Shown here: piece by piece, positions 16,170 to 24,732 of the stretch
Position numbering within the stretch: position 1 is the stretch's first letter
Layout: each line of letters opens with the position of its first letter
Source of the DNA: Chitinophagaceae bacterium
Lineage (GTDB): Bacteria; Bacteroidota; Bacteroidia; Chitinophagales; Chitinophagaceae
DNA: 37,386 nucleotides
Assembly (NCBI GenBank): GCA_947447825.1
Contig: CANFLL010000038.1
Location: forward strand, 1 to 37,386
Direction of reading: 5' to 3'
Translations under genes and position numbers: made by a program
The notes under the pieces: generated by a model
Databases searched by the model: none
What the model was told of the DNA's origin: nothing
What the model saw: the letters and a program-made list of their open reading frames with translations, nothing else

Positions 16170-16871
16170 ATGTATAAAATATCAATTTTCTTTATGAAAA
16201 ATCAATATTTAAAAAACTTTACCTTTATTAACAATACTGCTTCTATAAGGAGTTTAATAAATCGTTTTTACAAAAGTTTTTATTATAGATTCTTAGTTGA
16301 ACCTACTATTTTTTTAAATAAAAACCCTTATTACAAAAACTTTAAAATTGGGGATTACACTTACGGAAGCCCCGAACTAAGTCCATTAATTGTTAGTAAT
16401 AGTACATTTTCATACCTAGAGATTGGAAAGTTTTGTTCATTCGGGTATAATGTTATGATTTTTTTAGGAGGTAATCATAGAACTGATTGGGTTACAACAT
16501 ACCCCTTTTGTGCTTTTTTTGATGAAGCTTCCCATTTAGAACAATTTTCACAATTAGATGGTAAAGTTTATATAGGAAATGATGTTTGGATTGGTGAAGG
16601 TGCTACAATTATGGCTGGTGTAAAAATAGGAAATGGAGCTGTGATTGGCACTAAAAGTGTTGTAACCAAAGACGTTGAGGCTTATACTATTGTCGCTGGA
16701 AATCCAGCTAAAGTTATACGAAAGAGATTTGATGATTACATCATTAATAAACTTGAAATTATCCAATGGTGGGAGTGGGATATATCTAAAATATTAGAAT
16801 ATCAAGATTTATTGCTGAATGAAAATATACTAAAATTTATACAAGTAGTTGAAGATAAACTTAATTCATAA
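16170..16871 (+). CDS. CatB/Vat-like hexapeptide acetyltransferase
   Basis: A 233-residue xenobiotic-acetyltransferase-type beta-helix protein. GKFCSFGYNVMIFLGGNHRTDW contains the likely catalytic His. It continues with a loop typical of the CatB branch (TTYPFCAFFDEA), then YIGNDVWIGEGATIMAGVKIG and IVAGNPAKVIRKRF, and a C-terminal helical tail with WWEWD. Polysaccharide loci often use this branch for sugar O- or N-acetylation. A second in-frame ATG lies at 16194, so the start is uncertain by eight codons. A 211-bp AT-rich gap precedes it, the largest break inside the locus, and could contain an internal promoter. Confidence 0.85.
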   Translation: MYKISIFFMKNQYLKNFTFINNTASIRSLINRFYKSFYYRFLVEPTIFLNKNPYYKNFKIGDYTYGSPELSPLIVSNSTFSYLEIGKFCSFGYNVMIFLGGNHRTDWVTTYPFCAFFDEASHLEQFSQLDGKVYIGNDVWIGEGATIMAGVKIGNGAVIGTKSVVTKDVEAYTIVAGNPAKVIRKRFDDYIINKLEIIQWWEWDISKILEYQDLLLNENILKFIQVVEDKLNS

Positions 16872-16872
16872 A

Positions 16873-17850
16873 ATGGTCAATCCCAATATTTCTGTCATTA
16901 TCCCTACTTATAACTATGCGATTTATATTAGTTTCGCTATTGATAGTATTTTAAAACAGGATTATCCAAAAGATAAAATCGAAATAATTGTTGTTGATGA
17001 TGGTTCAACTGATAATACTATTGAGGTTTTAGAAAAATACATTAGTAATGGTCTAATTAAATATTATTACCAAATTAATAAAGGAAAAGCAGAGGCAACA
17101 TACAATGCAATCCAAAAAACTACTGGAAAATATATTTTTAATCTTGACGCAGACGACATTTTTTTGCCTGATAAAATTAAAAAGGTTGTTGACATTTTTG
17201 AAATTGATTCTACGATTGTTCATGTTGGAAATCCAGCAAGTAGAATATATGGTAATGAAAATAAGTTAAATGTTTATGAAATCTTTCCAGATTTAATTTT
17301 AAATAAATTATTGGAAGGACAATGGTTACTACGTTATTTCTTAGAAAACAACATTTTATTTGGAGGCGGATCTACTTATGCAGGTAATGGGGAAATATTA
17401 AGAAACATTAAAATTCCTAGTAATGTAGATATGTACATTGATGAGTTTTTGATTTATGCTATTTTACCCTATGGAAAAAGTTATTTTACTAATGAGTCAT
17501 TATCTGTTTGGAGAGATCATGGTTTCAACTATTCTGCCGGGCAAAATTCTTTAGAAAAAAAAAGAAATAAATCAAGAAGAATTCTCGCTTCGGCCTTTGG
17601 TATGTTATCGTATTTAGAATTAAATAATTTTAACCCTAAATTTATAGATATTTATAGATTAAAATACGAGGTATTGAAGATTTCAACAAAAGAATCTTTT
17701 AAAGAGAAATCTATTCATGATATTTTTTATTTTCTTGTATTTTTATCTAATACTAAATTGTCTCTTTCTGTTTTAAAAAGATATCATACATTTAATAGAC
17801 TAATTCCAATGAGTATCTATTTGTTCTTAAAGCGTAATAAACATTCATGA
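16873..17850 (+). CDS. Family 2 glycosyltransferase
   Basis: A 325-residue GT2 enzyme. I chose the ATG at 16873, one base after the previous stop, because MVNPNISVIIPTYNYAIYI begins the GT-A fold directly; an earlier in-frame ATG would overlap the preceding gene. Key motifs are VVDDGSTDNT and the DxD-like NLDADD. The C-terminal 100 residues are Lys/Ile-rich with a hydrophobic segment (FYFLVFLSNTKLSLSVL) that may contact the membrane. Its stop overlaps the next start (ATGA). Confidence 0.88.
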   Translation: MVNPNISVIIPTYNYAIYISFAIDSILKQDYPKDKIEIIVVDDGSTDNTIEVLEKYISNGLIKYYYQINKGKAEATYNAIQKTTGKYIFNLDADDIFLPDKIKKVVDIFEIDSTIVHVGNPASRIYGNENKLNVYEIFPDLILNKLLEGQWLLRYFLENNILFGGGSTYAGNGEILRNIKIPSNVDMYIDEFLIYAILPYGKSYFTNESLSVWRDHGFNYSAGQNSLEKKRNKSRRILASAFGMLSYLELNNFNPKFIDIYRLKYEVLKISTKESFKEKSIHDIFYFLVFLSNTKLSLSVLKRYHTFNRLIPMSIYLFLKRNKHS

Positions 17851-18416
17851 AATTTTTTCATAAATTATTTTATTTCTTAAGATTTAAATTCCTTCCTTTT
17901 TTTAAATATGCGAATATCACATATTTCAAATTCATGGGCATGAAAATTGGAAAAGAATCTTACCTTAAAAGTCCTTTTATTACTTGGCCACATCAAGTTA
18001 GAATAGGTAATTATTGTAATTTAGAACACCATATTATATTTAAGTTTGATGGTATTTGGTGTAAAGGTGAATCAATTATTTTGAAAGACAATGTTTTTAT
18101 TGGTTCTAATTGTGAGTTTAATATTCGAAAAAAAATAATAATTGGCAATAATTCCCTAATTGGATCTGGTAGTCGATTTATAGATCACGATCATGGTATT
18201 AATTTAGGGGAGTTGATAAGAAACCAATTGTGTCCTGAAAAGGAGATTATCATTGGTGAAGATGTTTGGGTTGGTTGTAATGTAGTTATTTTGAAAGGTG
18301 TTCATATAGGCGATGGTGCAGTTATAGCGGCTGGTGCAGTTGTAAATAAATCAATTCCTCCTCTCGAAATTTGGGGAGGAGTTCCTGCAAAAAAAATTTC
18401 TAACAGAAAAAAGTAA
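17847..18416 (+). CDS. Hexapeptide-repeat acyltransferase (WbbJ-like)
   Basis: A 189-residue beta-helix acyltransferase overlapping the previous gene by four bases. Hexapeptide turns (RIGNYCNLEHHIIF, NVFIGSNCEFNI) lead to FIDHDHGINL with the likely catalytic His, then IIGEDVWVGCNVVILKG and the terminal WGGVPAKKIS. Likely an O-acetyltransferase acting on a sugar of the repeat unit. Confidence 0.88.
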   Translation: MKFFHKLFYFLRFKFLPFFKYANITYFKFMGMKIGKESYLKSPFITWPHQVRIGNYCNLEHHIIFKFDGIWCKGESIILKDNVFIGSNCEFNIRKKIIIGNNSLIGSGSRFIDHDHGINLGELIRNQLCPEKEIIIGEDVWVGCNVVILKGVHIGDGAVIAAGAVVNKSIPPLEIWGGVPAKKISNRKK

Positions 18417-18417
18417 T

Positions 18418-19530
18418 TTGAAAATATTATCTGTATGTGGTTCTTTGGAACCAGGAAAAGATGGAGTTGGTGACTATACTAGGAAATTAGCAATTGAACT
18501 AATAAGACTTGGTCATGTTTGTAGTATAGTTGCTTTAATGGACAAATTTATAAATTTTGAACTAAAAGAAAAGCAGGAGATTAATAAAGTTTACATTGAT
18601 ACACTTAGACTTCCGTTTAAATCAGGGCTTAAAAAAAATTCAGAAACTTTATCATTATTGGTTAATTCATTTTGCCCCAATTGGATTAGCTTACAATATG
18701 TACCTTTCTCATTTAATAATAAAGGTTTACCTTTTGATTTAACAAAATATTTAAAACCAGTACTGTATCATTTCTCTGTTCACTTAATGATTCATGAGCC
18801 TGGTATAGGAATTAGTAAAATATCGCCTTTTAAACACAGAATTATAGGATTCTTACAATTTCGGATACTAGAAAATTTAATAAAAAATATTAGAATAAAA
18901 AATGTAACCACTACTAATAAGTTATATCAGTTAGTTCTTTCGGATAAAAATATTAACTCAGAGATATTAACACTTTTTAGCAATATTGATTCTTTTGAAT
19001 TGAACCTAGATTTAAAAGCTTCTTTAATTTTGAATTTATTCAATTTAGACATTAGAGAAAGAATACATTGGAAAATTATAGGAATATTTGGAACTTTATA
19101 TCCGGATTCAAATTTAGAACTAGAGTTAAATAATCAATTTATACAAGCAGAGTTTGAATGTAAAAAACTAATTTTTTTCAGTTTTGGTTTCGTTGGAGAA
19201 ACAGGTTCAAATGAAATAAGTAATTTAAAGATTCTTTTTAATAATAAAATAACATTTATTACTGTTGGTAGAGTTACAGAAATAGAAGCTTCTCATTACG
19301 TTCAACTTTGTGATTGTATGATTTCATGTACTCCAGCTCAACATGTTGGTAAAAGTGGCGTTTTCGCCTTTTTAAAATTACATGGATTAAATATTCTCCT
19401 ACCAAGAAAGGAAACCTTACCTGAATATGATATTAAAATTCAAGATTGGTATTTAGATTTCTGTAATAGAAAACCATTTTATTGGAGTGTTGAATTTATT
19501 GCTACGGAATATTTAAAATTATTAAAATAA
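18418..19530 (+). CDS. Divergent GT-B-like glycosyltransferase
   Basis: A 370-residue protein starting at TTG one base after the previous stop; the translated start MKILSVCGSLEPGKDGVGDYT fits GT4 enzymes well (GVGDYT at 16-21), so I trust it. The N-terminal half keeps the Rossmann-like pattern (SLQYVPFSFNNKG, HLMIHEP). The C-terminal half lacks the classical GT4 E-x7-E motif; the equivalent stretch reads CMISCTPAQHVGKSGVFAFLK. It may therefore be a divergent or altered GT-B enzyme. No sugar specificity can be inferred. Confidence 0.6.
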   Translation: MKILSVCGSLEPGKDGVGDYTRKLAIELIRLGHVCSIVALMDKFINFELKEKQEINKVYIDTLRLPFKSGLKKNSETLSLLVNSFCPNWISLQYVPFSFNNKGLPFDLTKYLKPVLYHFSVHLMIHEPGIGISKISPFKHRIIGFLQFRILENLIKNIRIKNVTTTNKLYQLVLSDKNINSEILTLFSNIDSFELNLDLKASLILNLFNLDIRERIHWKIIGIFGTLYPDSNLELELNNQFIQAEFECKKLIFFSFGFVGETGSNEISNLKILFNNKITFITVGRVTEIEASHYVQLCDCMISCTPAQHVGKSGVFAFLKLHGLNILLPRKETLPEYDIKIQDWYLDFCNRKPFYWSVEFIATEYLKLLK

Positions 19531-19537
19531 AGTTTAT

Positions 19538-20122
19538 ATGATAGACGTTGATAAAATTGTAGCACTACATAGAAGTTTAACAAGCTTATGGCATATTGAA
19601 TTTAAATTAACACAAAAAGAATCTCCTTGGATACAGATTGAACAAAATAATATGTGGAATTTTAAATTATGGCATGAAGAGGACATAGCCAGAATAACTG
19701 ATATTGAACCAGAAAGGATTGTTATTGCAAAAAGGAATATTGATTTTTATAATCAAGAAAGAAATAATGCAATGGAAAGGATAGATGAATGGGTTTTAGA
19801 AATTTTGAGACCTTTAATTGATAAAAATATAGAACTTCATTCTGAAACTCCAGGAATGATGATTGATAGACTTTCTATTATGAATCTCAAGTTATTTCAC
19901 ATGCAGGAGGAAGCAATACGAGTAGATGCTGATGATAGCCATAAAATTAAATGCTTGCATAAAGTAGGAATACTCTTAGAGCAAATTAATGACTTAAAGG
20001 GATGTCTTGATAAAATATTTCAAAAACTTTCTGATGGACAAATTAAATTTAAAGTTTATAGACAACTTAAAATGTATAACGATCCAACTTTAAATCCTGA
20101 GTTGTATAAGCGTTTGAAATGA
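19538..20122 (+). CDS. DUF4254 family protein
   Basis: A 194-residue, largely helical protein with no signal peptide or membrane segment. It carries the features I associate with DUF4254: an N-terminal SLWHIEF (16-22), NFKLWHEEDIAR (41-52), KRNIDFYNQERNNAMERID (65-83), and a second half with METP-like SETPGMMIDRLSIMNLK. Conserved charged and aromatic residues (Trp45, His46, Glu48, Asp49, Arg52, Asn72, Gln73, Arg75) look like a functional surface. No biochemical role is known to me. Its stop overlaps the start of the GT9-like gene (ATGA), and this tight pairing suggests that the two proteins act together, for example as enzyme and partner. Confidence 0.8.
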   Translation: MIDVDKIVALHRSLTSLWHIEFKLTQKESPWIQIEQNNMWNFKLWHEEDIARITDIEPERIVIAKRNIDFYNQERNNAMERIDEWVLEILRPLIDKNIELHSETPGMMIDRLSIMNLKLFHMQEEAIRVDADDSHKIKCLHKVGILLEQINDLKGCLDKIFQKLSDGQIKFKVYRQLKMYNDPTLNPELYKRLK

Positions 20123-21144
20123 AGAAAGAAATTATAAAAATAGATTCTACTAAAGGTGGAAATGGGGACATTTGGATGAGATTAGTTAGTTTTTATGCTG
20201 CAGCTAAAATTTTAAATAATGTAAAATTTAAAATTAAAGTTCCAAAGTTCTTTGAGCAAATAGCTATAGAATCATTTTCTGATAGAATCGAAATCATTAC
20301 CGATGATAGTAAAACAAATCATTTTATAAAATATACAAATTTGGGTATAAAGGATTTGTTTTTTTCAATTTTGAAAGGAGAAAGATTTATATCTCCTTAC
20401 CAAAAGGCCGTGATAAATGACAAAAAGATAAAACAATTTAAGGATATTGTAAATAACTTAATTTTTTACTTCTTAGACTTATTTGGCCTTGTACTAGTTC
20501 CTAATTCTGAGTGGATAAAACATTATCAAGGTTTTTTAGATATTGTAGCAATTAAAGAAGTTAAAAAAATCAGTTATCAAAAATATATTGACCAATTGGA
20601 TTTAGATACTTTGTTTTTTCATAATAAATTTAATTACAATCTTCCAATTTCTAATGAATTGGTTGTGCCGGATGATTTATATGCTTCAGTATTAATTTTT
20701 CCTAATGGAACAAGTAGACAATTCATACCAATTTGGTGGGCAACTAAATACTTACCTGATGCTTATTATGCTTTCTACATTAATGATAGAGATTCTTTAG
20801 CATTTAAAAAGGAAGGGCTTAAAGTTGTATATTTTTATAAAGAGCCTGGAGATATTATTTTTTTATCAAAACATGCCCGGTGGACAATTAGTACTGACAG
20901 TTTTCCATCTCATCTTCTGCAATTTTCAAATCAAAAGTCCACTATTCTTCTTACAGAAGTTCTAAAATCTAGAATTATTTCACCATCATATAAAGGGAAA
21001 GTTGTTGACTCTGTAGCACCTTGTCATCCATGTTTGCATAAAGCAAGAAATATAAGTCCACTTTGTGAAGCTGGTTTTGAAGAATGCTTAAACTGGAATA
21101 GTTCAATTTATTCAAGTGATGTTTTGAAATCAATAAATAGTTAA
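20119..21144 (+). CDS. GT9-like (heptosyltransferase-type) glycosyltransferase
   Basis: A 341-residue predicted cytoplasmic GT-B protein. The N-terminal STKGGNGDIWMRLVSFYAAAK resembles the GxGD entry of GT9 enzymes. The middle has VLIFPNGTSRQFIPIWWATKYL, similar to the acceptor/donor region (HPGsg...kxWp) of heptosyltransferases, and SKHARWTISTDSFPSHLLQF matches the DtgpxHlA donor site loosely. Near the end is a Cys cluster, CHPC (302-305) then Cys316 and Cys323, that could bind a metal and is seen in several GT9 relatives. It overlaps the DUF4254 gene by four bases. The donor is unknown; it need not be ADP-heptose. Confidence 0.62.
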   Translation: MKKEIIKIDSTKGGNGDIWMRLVSFYAAAKILNNVKFKIKVPKFFEQIAIESFSDRIEIITDDSKTNHFIKYTNLGIKDLFFSILKGERFISPYQKAVINDKKIKQFKDIVNNLIFYFLDLFGLVLVPNSEWIKHYQGFLDIVAIKEVKKISYQKYIDQLDLDTLFFHNKFNYNLPISNELVVPDDLYASVLIFPNGTSRQFIPIWWATKYLPDAYYAFYINDRDSLAFKKEGLKVVYFYKEPGDIIFLSKHARWTISTDSFPSHLLQFSNQKSTILLTEVLKSRIISPSYKGKVVDSVAPCHPCLHKARNISPLCEAGFEECLNWNSSIYSSDVLKSINS

Positions 21145-21156
21145 ACTAAAACTTTT

Positions 21157-22311
21157 ATGAATTCTGTGAAATCTTTTTATTTAGAATTATTACGCGTTTT
21201 TGCAGCTTTTTATGTTTTTATTTATCATGTTGGATCCGAGACAATAGATAATAAACAGTATTTATCTAACAATAAATATACAAGTTTCTTAAATCTTAAA
21301 TATTCCACGGCACATTTCTTTGTTATGATATTTTTTGTGCTATCTGGATATTTAATTACTATGTCTGCGAGTAAACCCAAGCTTACTTTTAAGTCATTCA
21401 TTACTTTTCGACTAGGGCGTCTATATTCAGTTCTAATACCAGCGTTGGTATTTTCTTTTACTGTTGAGTTCTTTTTTAAATTATTCAATTATTCAATTAT
21501 CAGTAAAATTGACAACATATCTTTCCCTTTGTTAAGGTTTATTTTGAATCTTTTCTTTTTAGGGCAAATTGGTAGTTTTTGTAGTACTCCTCCTTTCAAT
21601 GGAGCATTTTGGTCAGTTCAATATGAATTTATATATTATGTAGTTTTAGGTGTGGTTTTATTAATTCGAAAACCATATAAATATTTTATTCTATTTTTAA
21701 TATTGAGTTTGTCATGGTTGAAAATATTATTGTTATTGCCAGTTTGGTTAGCGGGAGCTTGTTTATATTATTTTCAAAATAAATTCATTTTGAATAAATA
21801 TATCTCACTTTTATTATTTACGACAACTAGCTTTTTCTTAATATACTGTTTATTTATTAATGATTCTTTTCCATTCCAAAAGTCAACAAATGAAAATGTT
21901 TTATTTGGATATGTTCTTTTCTTCTCGTGGAATTTTTTAGCAGATTATCTTTTTGCATTAATTGTTTTTTTTAATTTATATAGTTTTTTTCAACTTTCTG
22001 ATTCTTTGATTCATGGTTTTGATAAGTCTAGAATGTTTCTTTTTTTATATAAGAAGATTAAAATAATTGGTAATTGTAGCTACACTCTATATTTATTTCA
22101 TACTCCGTTATTGTTTTTATTTGCAACGATATTTCCTTATAATCGGTTTAACAACTATCATATTTTAGCCTTAATTTTATTGGTTTTAATTACTGTCTTT
22201 TTCATTGCGAGATTAACTGAGTGGAAGATATCTTTTTGGAGAAATATAGTCAGTGATTGCATTGAGGTTCTACTTAAAAGTGTTAAAAAAATCAAATCAC
22301 CATCTGTATAA
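21157..22311 (+). CDS. Membrane acyltransferase family 3 (OafA-like)
   Basis: A 384-residue polytopic inner-membrane protein with about ten hydrophobic segments. The start YLELLRVFAAFYVFIYHVGSE holds the family Arg and the catalytic-type His, and MIFFVLSGYLITMSA with RLGRLYSVLIPALV follow, as in acyltransferase-3 enzymes. The family moves an acyl group, often acetyl, from cytoplasmic donors to sugars on the periplasmic side. It is the only integral-membrane decorating enzyme in the locus. No SGNH domain is fused. Confidence 0.88.
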   Translation: MNSVKSFYLELLRVFAAFYVFIYHVGSETIDNKQYLSNNKYTSFLNLKYSTAHFFVMIFFVLSGYLITMSASKPKLTFKSFITFRLGRLYSVLIPALVFSFTVEFFFKLFNYSIISKIDNISFPLLRFILNLFFLGQIGSFCSTPPFNGAFWSVQYEFIYYVVLGVVLLIRKPYKYFILFLILSLSWLKILLLLPVWLAGACLYYFQNKFILNKYISLLLFTTTSFFLIYCLFINDSFPFQKSTNENVLFGYVLFFSWNFLADYLFALIVFFNLYSFFQLSDSLIHGFDKSRMFLFLYKKIKIIGNCSYTLYLFHTPLLFLFATIFPYNRFNNYHILALILLVLITVFFIARLTEWKISFWRNIVSDCIEVLLKSVKKIKSPSV

Positions 22312-22388
22312 GTTTTTTTATTTCTTTTTTTTAATTTTATGGTACTAGCACGTTGTTTAAAGTCAAATATTAATTTTCAAGTTGTATA

Positions 22389-23390
22389 ATGATAGATTTA
22401 CTAAAAACTACTGTTTCAGTTTGTATTCCTACTTATAATCAGTCATTATTTATAGAGCAATCTGTTAGAAGTGCTTTTAATCAAACCTATAAACCCATTG
22501 AAATCATTGTTTGTGATGATGCAAGTACAGATGATACTTTATTAATTTTAAATTCTCTCAAAGAAGAAATCCCCATTTTAAAAGTTTTAAAAAATTGCAA
22601 TAATTTAGGAATTACGAATAATGTAAATAAATGCTTGAAACAAGCTATTGGTGATTTAGTTGTTAGATTAGATTCAGATGATGTTTTAAATACAAATTAT
22701 ATAGAAAAGTTTGTTCCTTTTTTTGAAATGAATCCAAATATAGGATATGGTCATTGTTCTATTATGGAAATTGATCAAGATAACAATATTCTTAATACTA
22801 GAATTTTATATAGAAATCAATCAATCCAGAGCAGTATTGATGCCCTTAAATCAGCTGTGTCAGGTTACAAAGTTGCTGCGAATATCATTATATTTAGACG
22901 TAGTGCTTTACAAAAAGTAGGATTTATTCAATCTAAGATTAATTTTGCTGAGGATTATTATTTAGTATCAAGTATATCTGAATATGGATATGATAATGTG
23001 TATATAAATCAGGTATTAGCAAACTACAGAATATGGATTGACAAAAATCTTGTCAGATCTAGACGAAAGCTTAGTGAAATTCAGGGCTTATTAGCTGTTT
23101 TTAATGAAGTACTTGAACCTGCCTTTATAAAAAGGGGATGGTCATTAGTAAGTATTAGAAAAATAAAAAAAAATTTTGCTGTTAGTCATTCTGATTGTCT
23201 TTCTTGGAATAATTATTCGTTTTTAGAAAAATTGGAAATTGAAAAAATGATTTTGAATTTATCAAGTAGTAATCAAGTAAAAATTGTTATTTGGTTATAT
23301 AAAAAGAGGTTAGGTTTAATTATACAGTGTTTCAAAATCCCTGAAAAATTCTTAAAAACGGTTGCTAAAAAGATAGTTGTTGGTCATTAG
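22389..23390 (+). CDS. Family 2 glycosyltransferase
   Basis: A 333-residue GT2 enzyme. It starts TVSVCIPTYNQSLFIEQSVRS, with VCDDASTDDT for nucleotide binding and VVRLDSDDVL as the DxD motif. An aromatic/acidic stretch NFAEDYYLVSSISEYG probably includes the catalytic base (the ED motif of GT2). A 77-bp gap rich in T precedes it and a 97-bp gap follows, so it is less tightly coupled than its neighbours. Confidence 0.9.
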   Translation: MIDLLKTTVSVCIPTYNQSLFIEQSVRSAFNQTYKPIEIIVCDDASTDDTLLILNSLKEEIPILKVLKNCNNLGITNNVNKCLKQAIGDLVVRLDSDDVLNTNYIEKFVPFFEMNPNIGYGHCSIMEIDQDNNILNTRILYRNQSIQSSIDALKSAVSGYKVAANIIIFRRSALQKVGFIQSKINFAEDYYLVSSISEYGYDNVYINQVLANYRIWIDKNLVRSRRKLSEIQGLLAVFNEVLEPAFIKRGWSLVSIRKIKKNFAVSHSDCLSWNNYSFLEKLEIEKMILNLSSSNQVKIVIWLYKKRLGLIIQCFKIPEKFLKTVAKKIVVGH

Positions 23391-23487
23391 TTAATCTTCT
23401 CAACATGACCTTATTGGTTTCATAAACTATTATTATAGATAATTTTCTTTCATCTTCTCTATTTTTATTTAAATCGATTACCTAATA

Positions 23488-24723
23488 ATGAAGATTTTAT
23501 TTACACATCCTATTGGAAATGCCAATGTTAGAGCGATTTTGAATGGACTAAACGACGAAGGCTACTTAGATTCTTTTTACACTTCTTTAGCAACTTATCC
23601 GAATAATATATGGGATTTCTTAAGCAGATTTAAAGGTTTAAGTGAATTTAATAGAAGAAATTATAATCCAACTTTACAAAAGTTTACCTATACCTTTCCA
23701 TACAAAGAGTTAGGACGAATGTTTGCATTAAAGACAGGTTTAAGTGGTTTCACTAAACATGAAACAGGTATATTTTCTGTAGATGAAGTATTTAAATATG
23801 CCTCATATAAAGCATCTTTGGACTTGCATAATAAAACTAACTTAACTGCTGTTTATGCTTATGAAGATGGAGCTTTGGAGCTATTTATTGAAGCAAAAAA
23901 AAATGGTCTAAGTTGCATTTATGATTTACCAATTGCTTATTGGGAAACAGGAAGAAAGTTAATGTTAGAGGAATCAGAGAGACTGCCATCTTGGGCTGTA
24001 ACGCTTGCAGGGGGAATAAAGGACAGCAAAAAAAAACTTGAAAGAAAAACCAAAGAACTTGAATTGGCTGACTTTGTAATTGTGCCTTCTCTTTTTGTCA
24101 AAGATTCTTTGCCAGAAAATAAAAAAGCTTCACCAACTATTCTTGCTCCTTTTGGTTCCCCCAGTATATTTTCTAGTTTAAATACTACAAAAAAACAAAA
24201 TAAATTACGAGTTCTGTTTGCTGGATCAATGGGACAAAGAAAGGGGTTGGGTGATTTATTTCAAGCAGTTAAATTATTGAATAATTCAAACATTGAATTA
24301 GTGATTATGGGTTCTCCAATTGCATCTATGGAATTTTATAGGAAGCAATACCAAAATTTCACGTACGAACCTCCGCGTCCCCATTCTGAAGTACTTGCTT
24401 TAATGAGGACTTGTGATATTTTTTGTTTGCCATCCATTGTAGAAGGAAGAGCTTTGGTTATGCAGGAAGCAATGAGCCAAGGATTACCATTAATTATTAC
24501 CCCTAACTCTGGTGGCGAGGATTTAATAATTGAAGGAGAAACCGGTTTTTTGGTTCCAATAAGAAAGCCAGATTTAATCGCAGAAAAGTTACTTTGGTTT
24601 TTAAACAACAAAAATCATTTGGAATATATGTCTGAATGTTCTAAAAAGCAAGCTGCAAAATATACTTGGAAAAAATATACTCAAACAGTAATAACTGGAA
24701 TTGAATCTTTATTAGTTAAATAA
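23488..24723 (+). CDS. Family 4 glycosyltransferase
   Basis: A 411-residue GT-B enzyme. The C-terminal half is classical: RVLFAGSMGQRKGLGDLFQAVKLL, then CLPSIVEGRALVMQEAMSQG with the E-x7-E pair, then IITPNSGGEDLIIEGETGFLVP. The N-terminal half has VYAYEDGALELFIEAKKNG and DLPIAYWETGRK, a pattern also found in other polysaccharide GT4 enzymes. Likely retaining; donor unknown. The next gene starts 10 bp downstream. Confidence 0.9.
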   Translation: MKILFTHPIGNANVRAILNGLNDEGYLDSFYTSLATYPNNIWDFLSRFKGLSEFNRRNYNPTLQKFTYTFPYKELGRMFALKTGLSGFTKHETGIFSVDEVFKYASYKASLDLHNKTNLTAVYAYEDGALELFIEAKKNGLSCIYDLPIAYWETGRKLMLEESERLPSWAVTLAGGIKDSKKKLERKTKELELADFVIVPSLFVKDSLPENKKASPTILAPFGSPSIFSSLNTTKKQNKLRVLFAGSMGQRKGLGDLFQAVKLLNNSNIELVIMGSPIASMEFYRKQYQNFTYEPPRPHSEVLALMRTCDIFCLPSIVEGRALVMQEAMSQGLPLIITPNSGGEDLIIEGETGFLVPIRKPDLIAEKLLWFLNNKNHLEYMSECSKKQAAKYTWKKYTQTVITGIESLLVK

Positions 24724-24732
24724 AACTTTTAT

